This document shows positions 29,240-38,506 of a DNA stretch of 64,000 bases, piece after piece; the stretch's first letter is position 1; every line of letters begins with the position of its first letter. The notes under the pieces were generated by a model. It ran no database searches, was not told where the DNA came from, and saw only the letters and a list, made by a program, of their open reading frames with translations. The position numbers were made by a program, and so were the translations under genes. Where the stretch lies: the NCBI GenBank assembly GCA_030783905.1, contig JAQAHH010000009.1, positions 186,001-250,000 on the forward strand, in the 5' to 3' direction. This DNA comes from Bisgaard Taxon 45 (GTDB taxonomy: Bacteria; Pseudomonadota; Gammaproteobacteria; Enterobacterales; Pasteurellaceae).

Positions 29240-29902
29240 ATGAACCAAGACACAAAACAACAAGTCCTTAATGCATTTCATTTTCGTAGTGCAATACGCC
29301 GTTATGATCCCCATAAAAAAGTCAGTGAGGACGATTTTCGCTATATTCTTGAGTTAGGTCGTTTGTCGCCGAGTTCCGTTGGGTCAGAACCATGGCATTT
29401 TTTGGTGGTACAAGATCGTCAGTTACGTGAACAATTAAAAGCAGTTAGTTGGGGAATGCAAACACAATTAGATGACGCCAGTTACCTTGTTTTTATTTTA
29501 GCAAAAAAACATGCTCGTTATGATTCGCCTTATTTCCAAGATATTCTCGCGAAACGAGGATTGACAGACATACAAATGCAAAAAGCATTGGCGATTTATG
29601 AACGTTTTCAGCGTGATGATATTCAAGTTCTAGACAATGAACGGGCTTTATTTGATTGGGCTTGTAAACAAACCTATATTGCTCTCGCCAACATGATGAC
29701 GGGGGCTGCGATGATAGGTATTGATTCTTGCCCAGTAGAAGGTTTTGACTATCACGCCGTGAATCAGATCCTTAGTCAAGCAGGGGCATTTGATCCGAAT
29801 GAATATGGGGTGTCTGTTGCGGTAACATTTGGTTATCGGGCGAAAGAGGTGAAACAAAAATCACGCAAGCCGTTAACGGACATCACTACATGGCTTAAAT
29901 AA
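29240..29902 (+). CDS. NAD(P)H-dependent nitroreductase family oxidoreductase
   Basis: This 220-residue FMN enzyme has the N-terminal FMN-binding RSAIRRYDPHKKVSEDDFRY and ILELGRLSPSSVGSEPWHFL. A later IALANMMTGAAMIGIDSCPV and a C-terminal VAVTFGYRAKE also fit. These are standard for NfsB/YdgI-like proteins. The physiological substrate is unknown: quinone, nitro compound or flavin. It is alone, with a terminator 4 bp after the stop shared with tyrP. Confidence 0.88.
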   Translation: MNQDTKQQVLNAFHFRSAIRRYDPHKKVSEDDFRYILELGRLSPSSVGSEPWHFLVVQDRQLREQLKAVSWGMQTQLDDASYLVFILAKKHARYDSPYFQDILAKRGLTDIQMQKALAIYERFQRDDIQVLDNERALFDWACKQTYIALANMMTGAAMIGIDSCPVEGFDYHAVNQILSQAGAFDPNEYGVSVAVTFGYRAKEVKQKSRKPLTDITTWLK

Positions 29903-29905
29903 GCG

Positions 29906-29934
29906 AAAAGGCGAACGATTGAGTTCGCCTTTTT
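29906..29934. terminator. Bidirectional terminator, nitroreductase / tyrP
   Basis: AAAAGGCGAAC and GTTCGCCTTTT form an 11-bp stem with flanking A and T runs between convergent genes. Confidence 0.85.
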
Positions 29935-29947
29935 ATGTTGTAGTGGA

Positions 29948-31159
29948 TTAACCAATGACAGCAGGCAGATAACCCGCTTTGATTAAGAAAGGTACATTCA
30001 TAATCAAGATACCTAAGATTAAGGCACCGAATAAAGTGACGTTACCCCCCATGACACGATATGGTAAATCAGGATAACGTTTTCTAGCACGCCACGCCAT
30101 GCCGACTGGCAATACTAAACCGTAAAAAGTAAACATTTGACCCGCATAACCTAATGCCATGACGAAGCCTTCAGGATAGAACAGGGCAAAAATCAATGGT
30201 GGTAAGAACGTGAGTAAACCTAATGACACACGGTTTGTTTTTATGTTCACGCGTTTAAGTAAGTCGTATAAGCAGTCAAATAAAGACAAGGCGACACCTA
30301 AGAAAGAGGTAATCAATGCTAAGGTAAAGAATAAACGCATAGCATGGCTGATAATAGCACTTTCAGTGGCTTGATAAGTGGCGGTGATTAAGCCATTTAG
30401 AGTCGGATCGGTGTTTAAAATTTGCACGAATTGCGCTTGTGGGAACACCCCATGGGTAGCTAATTGCCAAATAATGTAAGCCACTAACGGAATTGCGGTA
30501 CCTGTAATAATCGCAATACGTAAACGACGAATATTGCCGTCTAAGTAACTGTTAATACTTGGAATGATGACATGGAAACCAAATGAGGTAAAAAACACTG
30601 GACTGGCGGAAATAATTAAAAAATCTTTTAATGGCATCGCGAGTAAGTTATCACCATTAATTAAAGGCAACATCATCAATAACACAAACACAAAAGCGAC
30701 TAACTTTATCATGAATAACAAACGGGTGAGCATATCGACTGCCCCTGTACTGATCACAATAAAGACGCCAAGTACAATCGTGAAAGAGACGATAGAAATT
30801 GGTGTGGCATGTTCACCTAAGAAGGGAAGCACACCAGCTAAGAGTGACCCACCTCCTGTGACATAGGCTGATAAAATGGCGTACATAAAAATCACAAGTG
30901 ACAGGGTGGCGAGAATACGACCCGGTAAGCCAAAATATTGTTCCGCTAGGCTGGCAATTCCCGCATTTTTAGTTTCTGCTTTTTGGTAAACTTCAACAAA
31001 AAGTAACGCACTAAAAGAGAGCAGTCCCCATAGGATAAATAATAGAATTAAGGTATAAGTAAAGCCCATTTCGGCTGAGGTTAATGGCATAGCAAGCATG
31101 CCGGCGCCAATCGTGGTTCCAGCAACTAATAATGCGCTTCCAAAGGTTTTATTTTTCAT
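29948..31159 (-). CDS. tyrP: Tyrosine-specific transporter
   Basis: TyrP is an inner-membrane aromatic amino acid:proton symporter of the HAAAP family. The 403-residue product has the N-terminal GSALLVAGTTIGAGMLAMPL characteristic of TyrP/Mtr/TnaB and about eleven transmembrane helices. FFTSFGFHVIIPSINSYLDG is also typical. The tyrosine call is strengthened by two TyrR boxes just upstream. Confidence 0.9.
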   Translation of the reverse strand: MKNKTFGSALLVAGTTIGAGMLAMPLTSAEMGFTYTLILLFILWGLLSFSALLFVEVYQKAETKNAGIASLAEQYFGLPGRILATLSLVIFMYAILSAYVTGGGSLLAGVLPFLGEHATPISIVSFTIVLGVFIVISTGAVDMLTRLLFMIKLVAFVFVLLMMLPLINGDNLLAMPLKDFLIISASPVFFTSFGFHVIIPSINSYLDGNIRRLRIAIITGTAIPLVAYIIWQLATHGVFPQAQFVQILNTDPTLNGLITATYQATESAIISHAMRLFFTLALITSFLGVALSLFDCLYDLLKRVNIKTNRVSLGLLTFLPPLIFALFYPEGFVMALGYAGQMFTFYGLVLPVGMAWRARKRYPDLPYRVMGGNVTLFGALILGILIMNVPFLIKAGYLPAVIG

Positions 31160-31223
31160 AAATAACTCTCAAAAAAACGTAAATGAATAAACAAACCGCA
31201 TTCTAACGGAAAAAAACACTGAA

Positions 31224-31260
31224 TGTAACTATTTTTTTACAGTGTTATTATTATTTTACA
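31224..31260 (-). promoter_or_regulatory. Tandem TyrR boxes upstream of tyrP
   Basis: The TyrR consensus is TGTAAA-N6-TTTACA. Box 1 at 31224-31241 reads TGTAAC-TATTTT-TTTACA (one mismatch). Box 2 at 31243-31260 reads TGTTAT-TATTAT-TTTACA (two mismatches, perfect right half). They are one base apart, 65-101 bp before the tyrP ATG. E. coli tyrP is likewise controlled from adjacent strong and weak TyrR boxes. Confidence 0.65.
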
Positions 31261-31373
31261 GTCGCGGTTTAAATAGGATGACGCTCAGTAGAAAGATAAC
31301 TACTGAACGAAGAAAAATTTTATGCTAAAATTCGCAACCGATTTTACCCATTAATTTTAGATTAGGAAAGAAT

Positions 31374-31847
31374 ATGAAAGTATTAGAAGGTGCCGTAGCG
31401 GCACCCAATGCCAAAATTGCCGTCGTCATTGCGCGCTTTAATAGCTTCATTAATGAAAGTTTACTGGAAGGGGCGTTAGATGCGTTAAAACGTCTTGGTC
31501 AAGTCAAAGAGGAAAATATCACCTTAGTGCGTGTACCAGGTGCTTATGAATTGCCGTTAGTCGCTCGCCGTTTAGCAGAAAGCAAAAAATACGACGGGAT
31601 TGTGGCGTTAGGGACAGTGATTCGTGGTGGCACTGCACATTTTGAGTATGTGGCTGGTGAAGCTAGCAGTGGATTAGGTCAAGTCGCAATGAGCGCAGAG
31701 ATTCCAGTCGCGTTTGGCGTATTGACCACAGAAAACATTGAGCAAGCGATTGAGCGTGCAGGGACAAAAGCAGGTAATAAAGGGGCAGAAGCGGCGTTAG
31801 TGGCTTTAGAAATGGTAAATTTATTAGCGCAAATTGACGCAGCGTAA
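31374..31847 (+). CDS. ribH: 6,7-dimethyl-8-ribityllumazine synthase
   Basis: Lumazine synthase makes the penultimate riboflavin intermediate. The 157-residue product has [36 protein letters not shown], the [17 protein letters not shown] active-site loop and [16 protein letters not shown]. All are canonical. AGGAAAG precedes the ATG. It heads the ribH-nusB-thiL-pgpA cluster and uses the product of ribD, elsewhere in this window. The E. coli name is ribE. Confidence 0.97.
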   Translation: MKVLEGAVAAPNAKIAVVIARFNSFINESLLEGALDALKRLGQVKEENITLVRVPGAYELPLVARRLAESKKYDGIVALGTVIRGGTAHFEYVAGEASSGLGQVAMSAEIPVAFGVLTTENIEQAIERAGTKAGNKGAEAALVALEMVNLLAQIDAA

Positions 31848-31852
31848 TTCAG

Positions 31853-32287
31853 ATGACAGAACAAAAACATGAGAAAAAAGTCTCGCCACGTCGTCGTGCG
31901 AGAGAATGTGCAGTACAAGCGTTATATTCTTGGTATGTGTCACAAAATTCCCCAGCGGAAATTGAGCTTAATTTTATGGCAGAACAGGATTTAAAAGGTG
32001 TCGATACAGCTTATTTCCGTCGCCTTTTCCGTCAAACGGTAGAAAATGTGGAGACCGTCGATCAGATTATGATGCCATATTTGGATCGTGAGGTCAGTGA
32101 ACTTGATCCGATTGAAAAAGCGATTTTACGTCTTGCGGTCTATGAGCTGAAATTTGAGTTAGACGTCCCTTATAAAGTCGTCATTAATGAAGCCATTGAA
32201 GTGGCGAAAGTATTTGGTGCAGAAGACAGTCATAAATATGTTAATGGCGTATTAGATAAAGTCGCACCGGTGTTATCACGCAAATAA
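31853..32287 (+). CDS. nusB: Transcription antitermination factor NusB
   Basis: NusB binds boxA RNA with NusE (S10) for rRNA antitermination. The 144-residue all-helical product has [40 protein letters not shown] and [32 protein letters not shown] is near the end. It lies 5 bp after ribH. Confidence 0.97.
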   Translation: MTEQKHEKKVSPRRRARECAVQALYSWYVSQNSPAEIELNFMAEQDLKGVDTAYFRRLFRQTVENVETVDQIMMPYLDREVSELDPIEKAILRLAVYELKFELDVPYKVVINEAIEVAKVFGAEDSHKYVNGVLDKVAPVLSRK

Positions 32288-32303
32288 GAAGCATAGGTGA
32301 TGA

Positions 32304-33296
32304 ATGAGTCACGGCGAATTTGACATAATTCAAGGTTATTTCACCGCGTCAAAACGCACTGCGCGTAAAGATGTGATTCTGTCTATTGGCGATGATTGTG
32401 CCATTACTGAATTACGTCAAAACCAACGTCTAGTCATTACAACGGATACCATGGTAGAAAATACGCATTTTTTACCGAGTATCAGTGCGGCAGATTTAGC
32501 TTATAAGGCGGCCGTTACAAATTTGAGTGATCTAGCGGCGATGGGGGCGGAACCGGCTTGGGTTTCTCTTGCGTTGACCTTGCCGGAAGTGGATACACAA
32601 TGGTTGAGTGATTTTAGTCAAAGTTTTTTTGATGTGTTAGATCACTATAATGTAGATTTAATTGGTGGGGATACCACGAAAGGTCCCTTGTCTGTAACGA
32701 TAACTGCACATGGCATTATACCGAAAGACAAAGGCTTGTGTCGCCATAATGCAAATGTGGGGGACTGGATCTATGTTTCTGGTACCTTAGGTGACAGTGC
32801 GGGCGGTTTAGCTTTATTGTTAAACCAGCAGGCGGTACTTCACTCAGATCATGAATTTCTTATCCAACGTCATCTTCGCCCAACACCGCGTGTGTTACTT
32901 GGCTTGGAATTAGCGGTATCCGCTTTAGCCAATGCGGCGATTGATATCTCGGATGGTTTTCTTGCTGATTTAGATCATATTCTTACACGTAGTCAATGTG
33001 GTGCCGTCATTGAGCTAGATAAATTACCGCTTTCTGCTTCTTTAGTGAATGTCTTTGGTCATGAACAAGCTGAAACCTTTGCTTTAACTGGCGGTGAGGA
33101 CTATGAGCTTTGTTTTACGGTATCTGACAGCAATAAAGCGAAGTTAGAACGTGCTTTGGCTTATATTGGTGTGGATTATACTTGTGTTGGACAAGTGCGC
33201 GCGATTAGTCCACAGAATAAAAAACGTATTAAATTTCAACGTAATGGCAATCCGATTGATATTACACTGCAATCTGGTTTTGATCATTTTAAATAA
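32304..33296 (+). CDS. thiL: Thiamine-monophosphate kinase
   Basis: ThiL phosphorylates thiamine phosphate to thiamine diphosphate with ATP. The 330-residue product has N-terminal VILSIGDDCAITELRQ, metal-binding TTDTMVENTHFL and AAMGAEPAWVSLALTLPEVD. DLIGGDTTKGPLSVTITAHG and the late DISDGFLADLDHI are also present. All are standard for the PurM-like fold family. Confidence 0.96.
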   Translation: MSHGEFDIIQGYFTASKRTARKDVILSIGDDCAITELRQNQRLVITTDTMVENTHFLPSISAADLAYKAAVTNLSDLAAMGAEPAWVSLALTLPEVDTQWLSDFSQSFFDVLDHYNVDLIGGDTTKGPLSVTITAHGIIPKDKGLCRHNANVGDWIYVSGTLGDSAGGLALLLNQQAVLHSDHEFLIQRHLRPTPRVLLGLELAVSALANAAIDISDGFLADLDHILTRSQCGAVIELDKLPLSASLVNVFGHEQAETFALTGGEDYELCFTVSDSNKAKLERALAYIGVDYTCVGQVRAISPQNKKRIKFQRNGNPIDITLQSGFDHFK

Positions 33297-33305
33297 GATG
33301 AGTCT

Positions 33306-33791
33306 ATGATAAAACCCCCTCTTCAACGGCTTAAATTAAGTAATCCTATCCATTTTCTTGCATTAGGGTTTGGTTCAGGGCTGATTCGTCTTGCACCAGG
33401 TACATGGGGAAGTATGGTCGGTTTAATGCTTGGATGGGGATTATTGCAGTATTTAACCCTCAGTTTTTTCTTTCTTGTTACCGCACTTTGTTTCGCCCTA
33501 GGGTGTTATCTTTGCCAGAAAACCGCAGAGGATATGGGAGTGCATGATCACGGTGCGATTGTTTGGGATGAAATTGTAGGGATTTTCCTTGTCTTACTCG
33601 CATTACCCAACTTATCGCCTTTCTGGTGTCTGACCGCATTTGTTCTGTTTCGTTTTTTTGATATTCTCAAGCCTTATCCTATTCGCTATTTTGATCATAA
33701 ATTAGAAAGTGGCTTTGGCATCATGTTAGATGATGTATTGGCCGCGATTTATGCGGTATTGGTGATTTTTATTTTGCGTTTCTGGGTTTAG
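33306..33791 (+). CDS. pgpA: Phosphatidylglycerophosphatase A
   Basis: PgpA dephosphorylates phosphatidylglycerol phosphate at the inner membrane. The 161-residue product has GSGLIRLAPGTWGSMVGL, HDHGAIVWDEIVGIFLVLLA and FRFFDILKPYPIRYFDH, ending GIMLDDVLAAIYAVL. These are the family's acidic metal-binding motifs between four membrane helices. It lies 9 bp after thiL. Confidence 0.95.
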   Translation: MIKPPLQRLKLSNPIHFLALGFGSGLIRLAPGTWGSMVGLMLGWGLLQYLTLSFFFLVTALCFALGCYLCQKTAEDMGVHDHGAIVWDEIVGIFLVLLALPNLSPFWCLTAFVLFRFFDILKPYPIRYFDHKLESGFGIMLDDVLAAIYAVLVIFILRFWV

Positions 33792-33799
33792 GAGAGAGG

Positions 33800-34441
33800 A
33801 TGTTAAATCTCATTATTGTGCATTTTTTCGGTTTAATCTCGCCCGGCCCTGACTTCTTTTATGTCAGCCGATTAGCGGCCAGTAATTCACGTCGCAACGC
33901 ACTTTGTGGTGTCGTTGGCATTACATTAGGCGTGTTATTTTGGGCACTTGCCTCGATTTTAGGCTTAGCCTTGTTATTTCATACTACACCGCTTCTACAA
34001 GGCGTGGTTATGAGCTTAGGGGGTGGGTATTTAGCTTATTTAGGCTACCTGATGTTAAAAAATCGCCAAAATGTGGTTTTTGATCAACCTACTGAACAGC
34101 AACAAAATAGGCAAACCAGTATTCAAAAAGAAATCACCAAAGGACTGTTAGTGAATTTGTCCAATGCCAAAGCGGTGATCTATTTTGCCAGTGTGATGTC
34201 CTTAGTGTTAGTCAATTTGACGCAAACATGGCAAATTGTCAGCGCACTTTTGATCATTGTATTCGAAACATTTCTGTATTTTTATGTGATTTCGATTGTG
34301 TTTTCGGGTTCGCGAGCAAAACAATGTTATAGTCAATATAGCCGATATATTGATAGTATTTCTGGCGTGATTTTTCTGTTGTTCGGTGTGTATTTAATAT
34401 ACAGTGGTATCGGAGAAATGATCTCAGTGGTTGAAAAATAA
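33800..34441 (+). CDS. LysE/RhtB family amino-acid exporter
   Basis: The 213-residue inner-membrane protein begins MLNLIIVHFFGLISPGPDFF, the SPGPDF motif of RhtB-type exporters. GVVGITLGVLFWALASILGL follows, about six helices in all. A mid-protein NLSNAKAVIYFASVM is typical too. Substrate is not deducible (threonine/homoserine or another amino acid). It lies 8 bp after pgpA and may be co-transcribed with the cluster. Confidence 0.87.
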   Translation: MLNLIIVHFFGLISPGPDFFYVSRLAASNSRRNALCGVVGITLGVLFWALASILGLALLFHTTPLLQGVVMSLGGGYLAYLGYLMLKNRQNVVFDQPTEQQQNRQTSIQKEITKGLLVNLSNAKAVIYFASVMSLVLVNLTQTWQIVSALLIIVFETFLYFYVISIVFSGSRAKQCYSQYSRYIDSISGVIFLLFGVYLIYSGIGEMISVVEK

Positions 34442-34476
34442 TGTCATTGTGGTGGCAGGTGATACAAGAAAAGTAA

Positions 34477-35304
<828 letters not shown>

Positions 35305-35311
35305 TCGAATT

Positions 35312-35333
35312 CAGCAGAGGCAATCCTCTGCTG
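35312..35333. terminator. Bidirectional terminator, dapB / ttrR
   Basis: CAGCAGAGG and CCTCTGCTG form a perfect 9-bp stem around CAAT, between the convergent dapB and ttrR stops. Confidence 0.8.
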
Positions 35334-35338
35334 TTTGC

Positions 35339-35917
35339 TTACAGTTGCACCGTTTTATAGATTAATTCGGCAATAGTTTGGGCTTGCATTTTTTGCATAA
35401 TATTGGCGCGATGCACTTCCACGGTTCGCACAGAAATATTTAGCGTTTCAGCCACTTGGCGATTAATTTGCCCCTGAATTAATAATCCCAAAATATCCAA
35501 TTCCTTTCGACTTAGTTGGGCATAGCAATGCTGAATTTTATAGCGTTCGTAGCGCGATTGTGTGACTTGTATTGCCGTTTTTAGTACAGCTTGTAATTGC
35601 GAGAATTGGATGGGTTTTTGTAAAAAATCGACCGCACCTTGTTTTAATTCTTGTACTGCCATCGGCACATCAGCATGCCCTGTCATAATGATTACCGCAA
35701 GTGTACTTTGCTGTTGGCATAAAAATTGATGTACTTGGTGACCGTCGAGCAATGGCATTTTCATATCCAGTAAAACGACACCCGGTTCAAAGAGCGGTGC
35801 GTTATTCACAAATTCCTGACTATTTGACCAAGTTTTGACTGAATAACCGGCTTGTTCTAATAAAAACCGTGCCGCATCCAAAACGGTTAAATCATCATCG
35901 ACCAGATGAATTAACAT
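35339..35917 (-). CDS. ttrR: Tetrathionate response regulator TtrR
   Basis: This 192-residue FixJ/NarL-type regulator has an N-terminal receiver domain and a C-terminal LuxR-type helix-turn-helix. The receiver has acidic pocket VDDDL, phospho-acceptor Asp in VVLLDMKMPLLDG, Thr in VIIMTGHAD and Lys in FLQKPIQF. The HTH is in VAETLNISVRTVEVHRANIM. It is identified as TtrR by position next to ttrS and ttrBCA. It overlaps ttrS by seven bases and would activate ttrBCA when tetrathionate is present. Confidence 0.88.
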   Translation of the reverse strand: MLIHLVDDDLTVLDAARFLLEQAGYSVKTWSNSQEFVNNAPLFEPGVVLLDMKMPLLDGHQVHQFLCQQQSTLAVIIMTGHADVPMAVQELKQGAVDFLQKPIQFSQLQAVLKTAIQVTQSRYERYKIQHCYAQLSRKELDILGLLIQGQINRQVAETLNISVRTVEVHRANIMQKMQAQTIAELIYKTVQL

Positions 35918-37626
35918 GTTTCCCCCACTTTATTTGGTAATGTTAAGATCACTTCTGCACCTTGTTGATCAAGGCGGTTATGTAAAGTAATGTTGCCATT
36001 AATGGAACGCATTAATCGTTGACATAGCACCAAACCTAAACCTAGCCCATTTGCTTTACTACTGCGAAAAGGGACAAACGGAAAGGCAAGCTCACTTGAT
36101 TTGAATCCTGAACCATTATCGACAATATGAATCGAAATGTATTCACCTACGGCCTTAACGTTCACTTCTACTACAGTTGCTCCGGCTTGTGCAGCATTGA
36201 GCAAACAGTTACACAAAACTTGTTCTAGTAAGGTTGTTTGGATTTTAAGTTTGAGCGAGGGCGGACAGTCTAAGTAGAGTTGTGTAGTTTGCTGACTTTG
36301 TAACGACATAAAACTGACGACACGTTGTAGTAAAGGTTTAAGTACAATACATTCCGCGTGGTGCTCTTTTTTGCCTTTTGCCCAATTCATTAAATTACGA
36401 ATAATATCGGCGCTACGGTCAACTTGTTGCAATACCTTGTCTAAGATTTCAACGGTATTTTTTTCTGCTGGCAGTTGCCCCAAATGGTATTTTACCCCTT
36501 CAACATACATGCGAATGGCGGATAAAGGCTGATTGATTTCATGGGCAATGCCGGTACTCATTTCGCCTAAAATACTTAAACGATCGGCTTGGACCAGTTG
36601 TTGTTCATATTGGCGCATGTCGCGATAAGCATGTTGTAACGCTTTAGTTTTGCGATGAATTTGAAAACTGATCCAAAGATAATTGATAACAAGTAATAAG
36701 AGAATAAAAATAATCCAACCTTGATATTGCTGTAACCAGTATTTTGTCGTGTTCCAGAGGTTTTGTTGTGGATGTTTATACAGCCCACGTAATACTGTAT
36801 CAGCTTGTGAGGTGGAGTAAGGTGGTGTCCATTGTGGCAAGTGTGCGGGTACGTCACTAAGTAACAGGGTAACCAACTTTGAGGCAAGCGCATCGGGTAC
36901 TTGCGGAAGCGCTGCTAAAGACCAATTCGGTAGTAATTCAGTACTCGCTAAACAGCCTAATGCATTGTTTTTGCCCGCCAGAAGACGAAAGTCCTCTTTT
37001 TTTACCACCCCTTCCTTGACTAATTCTTCTAAAATACAGACTGGCACAATCGCCGCGTCCACTTTTTTCTCCTGTAGGAGTAATAGGGTGTTATCCACGG
37101 GAAAACCGGTAAATTTTAGTTGGAAATCTTTGTTTTCCACTAAGCCTTGTTGATAGAGTTCGTTATAGCCGAGGAGGAAACCACCAAAAGCATTGTCACC
37201 TACCGCACTTAAGGTTTTATCGCGTAAATCGGTTAATTGCTGAAATGGACTATCGTGACGAACCAAAATTGCACTACCAATTCTGCCCATGGTGGAAGAT
37301 TGGATTTGCCTTGGGGAACGTAGGGTAACTAGCCAACGCACTTCATTATTGTTGAGATAAAAAAACTGTGCTTGATTGGATAGAATAAAATCGACACCTT
37401 GTGCTTGATCATGTATCAGATCATTAAGATCTAAGGTGACTAGGGTGAATTGATGTGGTGTGAGGTGTTGATTAAGCCAATCTATCCAAGGTTGCCAGGT
37501 GGCGTGGGTGTACGCGACACCACGTTGTGCCAGAATCCCAACTTTCCATTGTTGTGCATAAACAAGTGCCGGCATGAAGCTGAGTAATAAAATAAACATT
37601 TTTAAAAATGAACCGCATTTTTTCAC
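35911..37626 (-). CDS. ttrS: Tetrathionate sensor histidine kinase TtrS
   Basis: The protein is about 571 residues. It has a signal peptide (KMFILLLSFMPALVYA) and a periplasmic phosphonate-binding-like sensor domain (WKVGILAQRGVAYTHATW onward). A transmembrane helix (QGWIIFILLLLVINYLWIS) follows. The histidine kinase has H-box GEMSTGIAHEINQPLSAIRM, N-box LLNAAQAGA and G-boxes DNGSGFKSSELAFPF and GLGLGLVLCQRL. This is the TtrS architecture. I place the start at GTG 37626 behind AAGGAAG. The open frame to GTG 37665 would swallow a perfect FNR site and lacks a ribosome-binding site. It diverges from ttrBCA. Confidence 0.9.
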   Translation of the reverse strand: MKKCGSFLKMFILLLSFMPALVYAQQWKVGILAQRGVAYTHATWQPWIDWLNQHLTPHQFTLVTLDLNDLIHDQAQGVDFILSNQAQFFYLNNNEVRWLVTLRSPRQIQSSTMGRIGSAILVRHDSPFQQLTDLRDKTLSAVGDNAFGGFLLGYNELYQQGLVENKDFQLKFTGFPVDNTLLLLQEKKVDAAIVPVCILEELVKEGVVKKEDFRLLAGKNNALGCLASTELLPNWSLAALPQVPDALASKLVTLLLSDVPAHLPQWTPPYSTSQADTVLRGLYKHPQQNLWNTTKYWLQQYQGWIIFILLLLVINYLWISFQIHRKTKALQHAYRDMRQYEQQLVQADRLSILGEMSTGIAHEINQPLSAIRMYVEGVKYHLGQLPAEKNTVEILDKVLQQVDRSADIIRNLMNWAKGKKEHHAECIVLKPLLQRVVSFMSLQSQQTTQLYLDCPPSLKLKIQTTLLEQVLCNCLLNAAQAGATVVEVNVKAVGEYISIHIVDNGSGFKSSELAFPFVPFRSSKANGLGLGLVLCQRLMRSINGNITLHNRLDQQGAEVILTLPNKVGETC

Positions 37627-37641
37627 TTTTTCTTCCTTTTC

Positions 37642-37655
37642 TTGATTGAAATCAA
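37642..37655. promoter_or_regulatory. Perfect FNR site in the ttrS-ttrB intergenic region
   Basis: TTGATTGAAATCAA matches the FNR consensus TTGAT-N4-ATCAA at all ten conserved positions. It lies between divergent ttrS and ttrBCA, 117 bp before the ttrB ATG. Salmonella ttr genes need the FNR homologue OxrA plus TtrSR, so anaerobic activation is expected. Confidence 0.85.
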
Positions 37656-37671
37656 ATTCACTCACTTTTTA

Positions 37672-37685
37672 TGTGGAAAACCACA
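37672..37685. promoter_or_regulatory. Candidate TtrR operator (inverted repeat)
   Basis: TGTGG and CCACA flank AAAA in the same control region, 17 bp after the FNR site. The symmetry suits a dimeric regulator such as TtrR. The assignment is inference. Confidence 0.35.
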
Positions 37686-37771
37686 ATAGTTTTTCCGCTG
37701 TCCTTCCTGAACAATACGAGAAAAATTATAACGCAATTGCACGAAGAATTATAACTAAGAAGGAGCTAACT

Positions 37772-38506
37772 ATGAAAATGAGTAAGCGTATTTTTCTCAA
37801 AAATTTATCGTTATTGAGTGTGGGGCAAGCATTTATTCCTTTTACTCAAGCAGACACTGCTTTTCAACCTGCTCGACGCGAGGGAAGTGAAGCACATCGT
37901 TATGCCATGTTGGTGGATTTACGTCGTTGTATCGGCTGTCAATCATGTACGATTAGCTGCGGAATTGAAAATGCGACGCCGCTAGGGGAGTTTAGAACCA
38001 CAGTTCGTCAATATGAGGTCAGTGATGAAAAGCAAGTGATTAATAATGTCTTGTTGCCACGTTTATGTAATCACTGTGATAACCCACCTTGTGTACCAGT
38101 TTGTCCAGTACAAGCCACCTATCAACGTCAAGACGGGATTGTGGTGATTGATAATGAACGTTGTATCGGTTGTGCCTATTGTGTGCAAGCCTGCCCTTAT
38201 GATGCCCGTTTTATTAACGAAGAAACGAAAACAGCGGATAAATGTACATTTTGTACACATCGACTGGAAGTGGGATTATTACCCGCTTGTGTTGAAAGCT
38301 GTGTGGGCGGTGCACGGATTATTGGTGATTTACGTGATCCCAATAGCACGATTAGCCAAATGGTTGCTGCGTTTAAAACGCAGCTTAAAGTCTTAAAACC
38401 TGATTCAGGGACAATCCCGCATGTGTTTTATTTAGGACTGGATGAGGCCTTTGTCAATCAAGTACAAGGGCAAGCTATGCTATGGCAAGGAATGGAGGAA
38501 AGATGA
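37772..38506 (+). CDS. ttrB: Tetrathionate reductase iron-sulfur subunit
   Basis: TtrB carries electrons between the membrane subunit TtrC and the catalytic TtrA. The 244-residue product has four [4Fe-4S] clusters in the DMSO-reductase-type B-subunit pattern: CIGCQSCTISC, CNHCDNPPCVPVCP, CIGCAYCVQACPYDA and CTFCTHRLEVGLLPACVESC. The N-terminus MKMSKRIFLKNLSLLSVGQA is a Tat signal in which the usual RR is KR. AAGGAG precedes the ATG at 37772; an earlier ATG adds unrelated sequence from the control region. ttrC starts inside its stop codon. Confidence 0.93.
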   Translation: MKMSKRIFLKNLSLLSVGQAFIPFTQADTAFQPARREGSEAHRYAMLVDLRRCIGCQSCTISCGIENATPLGEFRTTVRQYEVSDEKQVINNVLLPRLCNHCDNPPCVPVCPVQATYQRQDGIVVIDNERCIGCAYCVQACPYDARFINEETKTADKCTFCTHRLEVGLLPACVESCVGGARIIGDLRDPNSTISQMVAAFKTQLKVLKPDSGTIPHVFYLGLDEAFVNQVQGQAMLWQGMEER

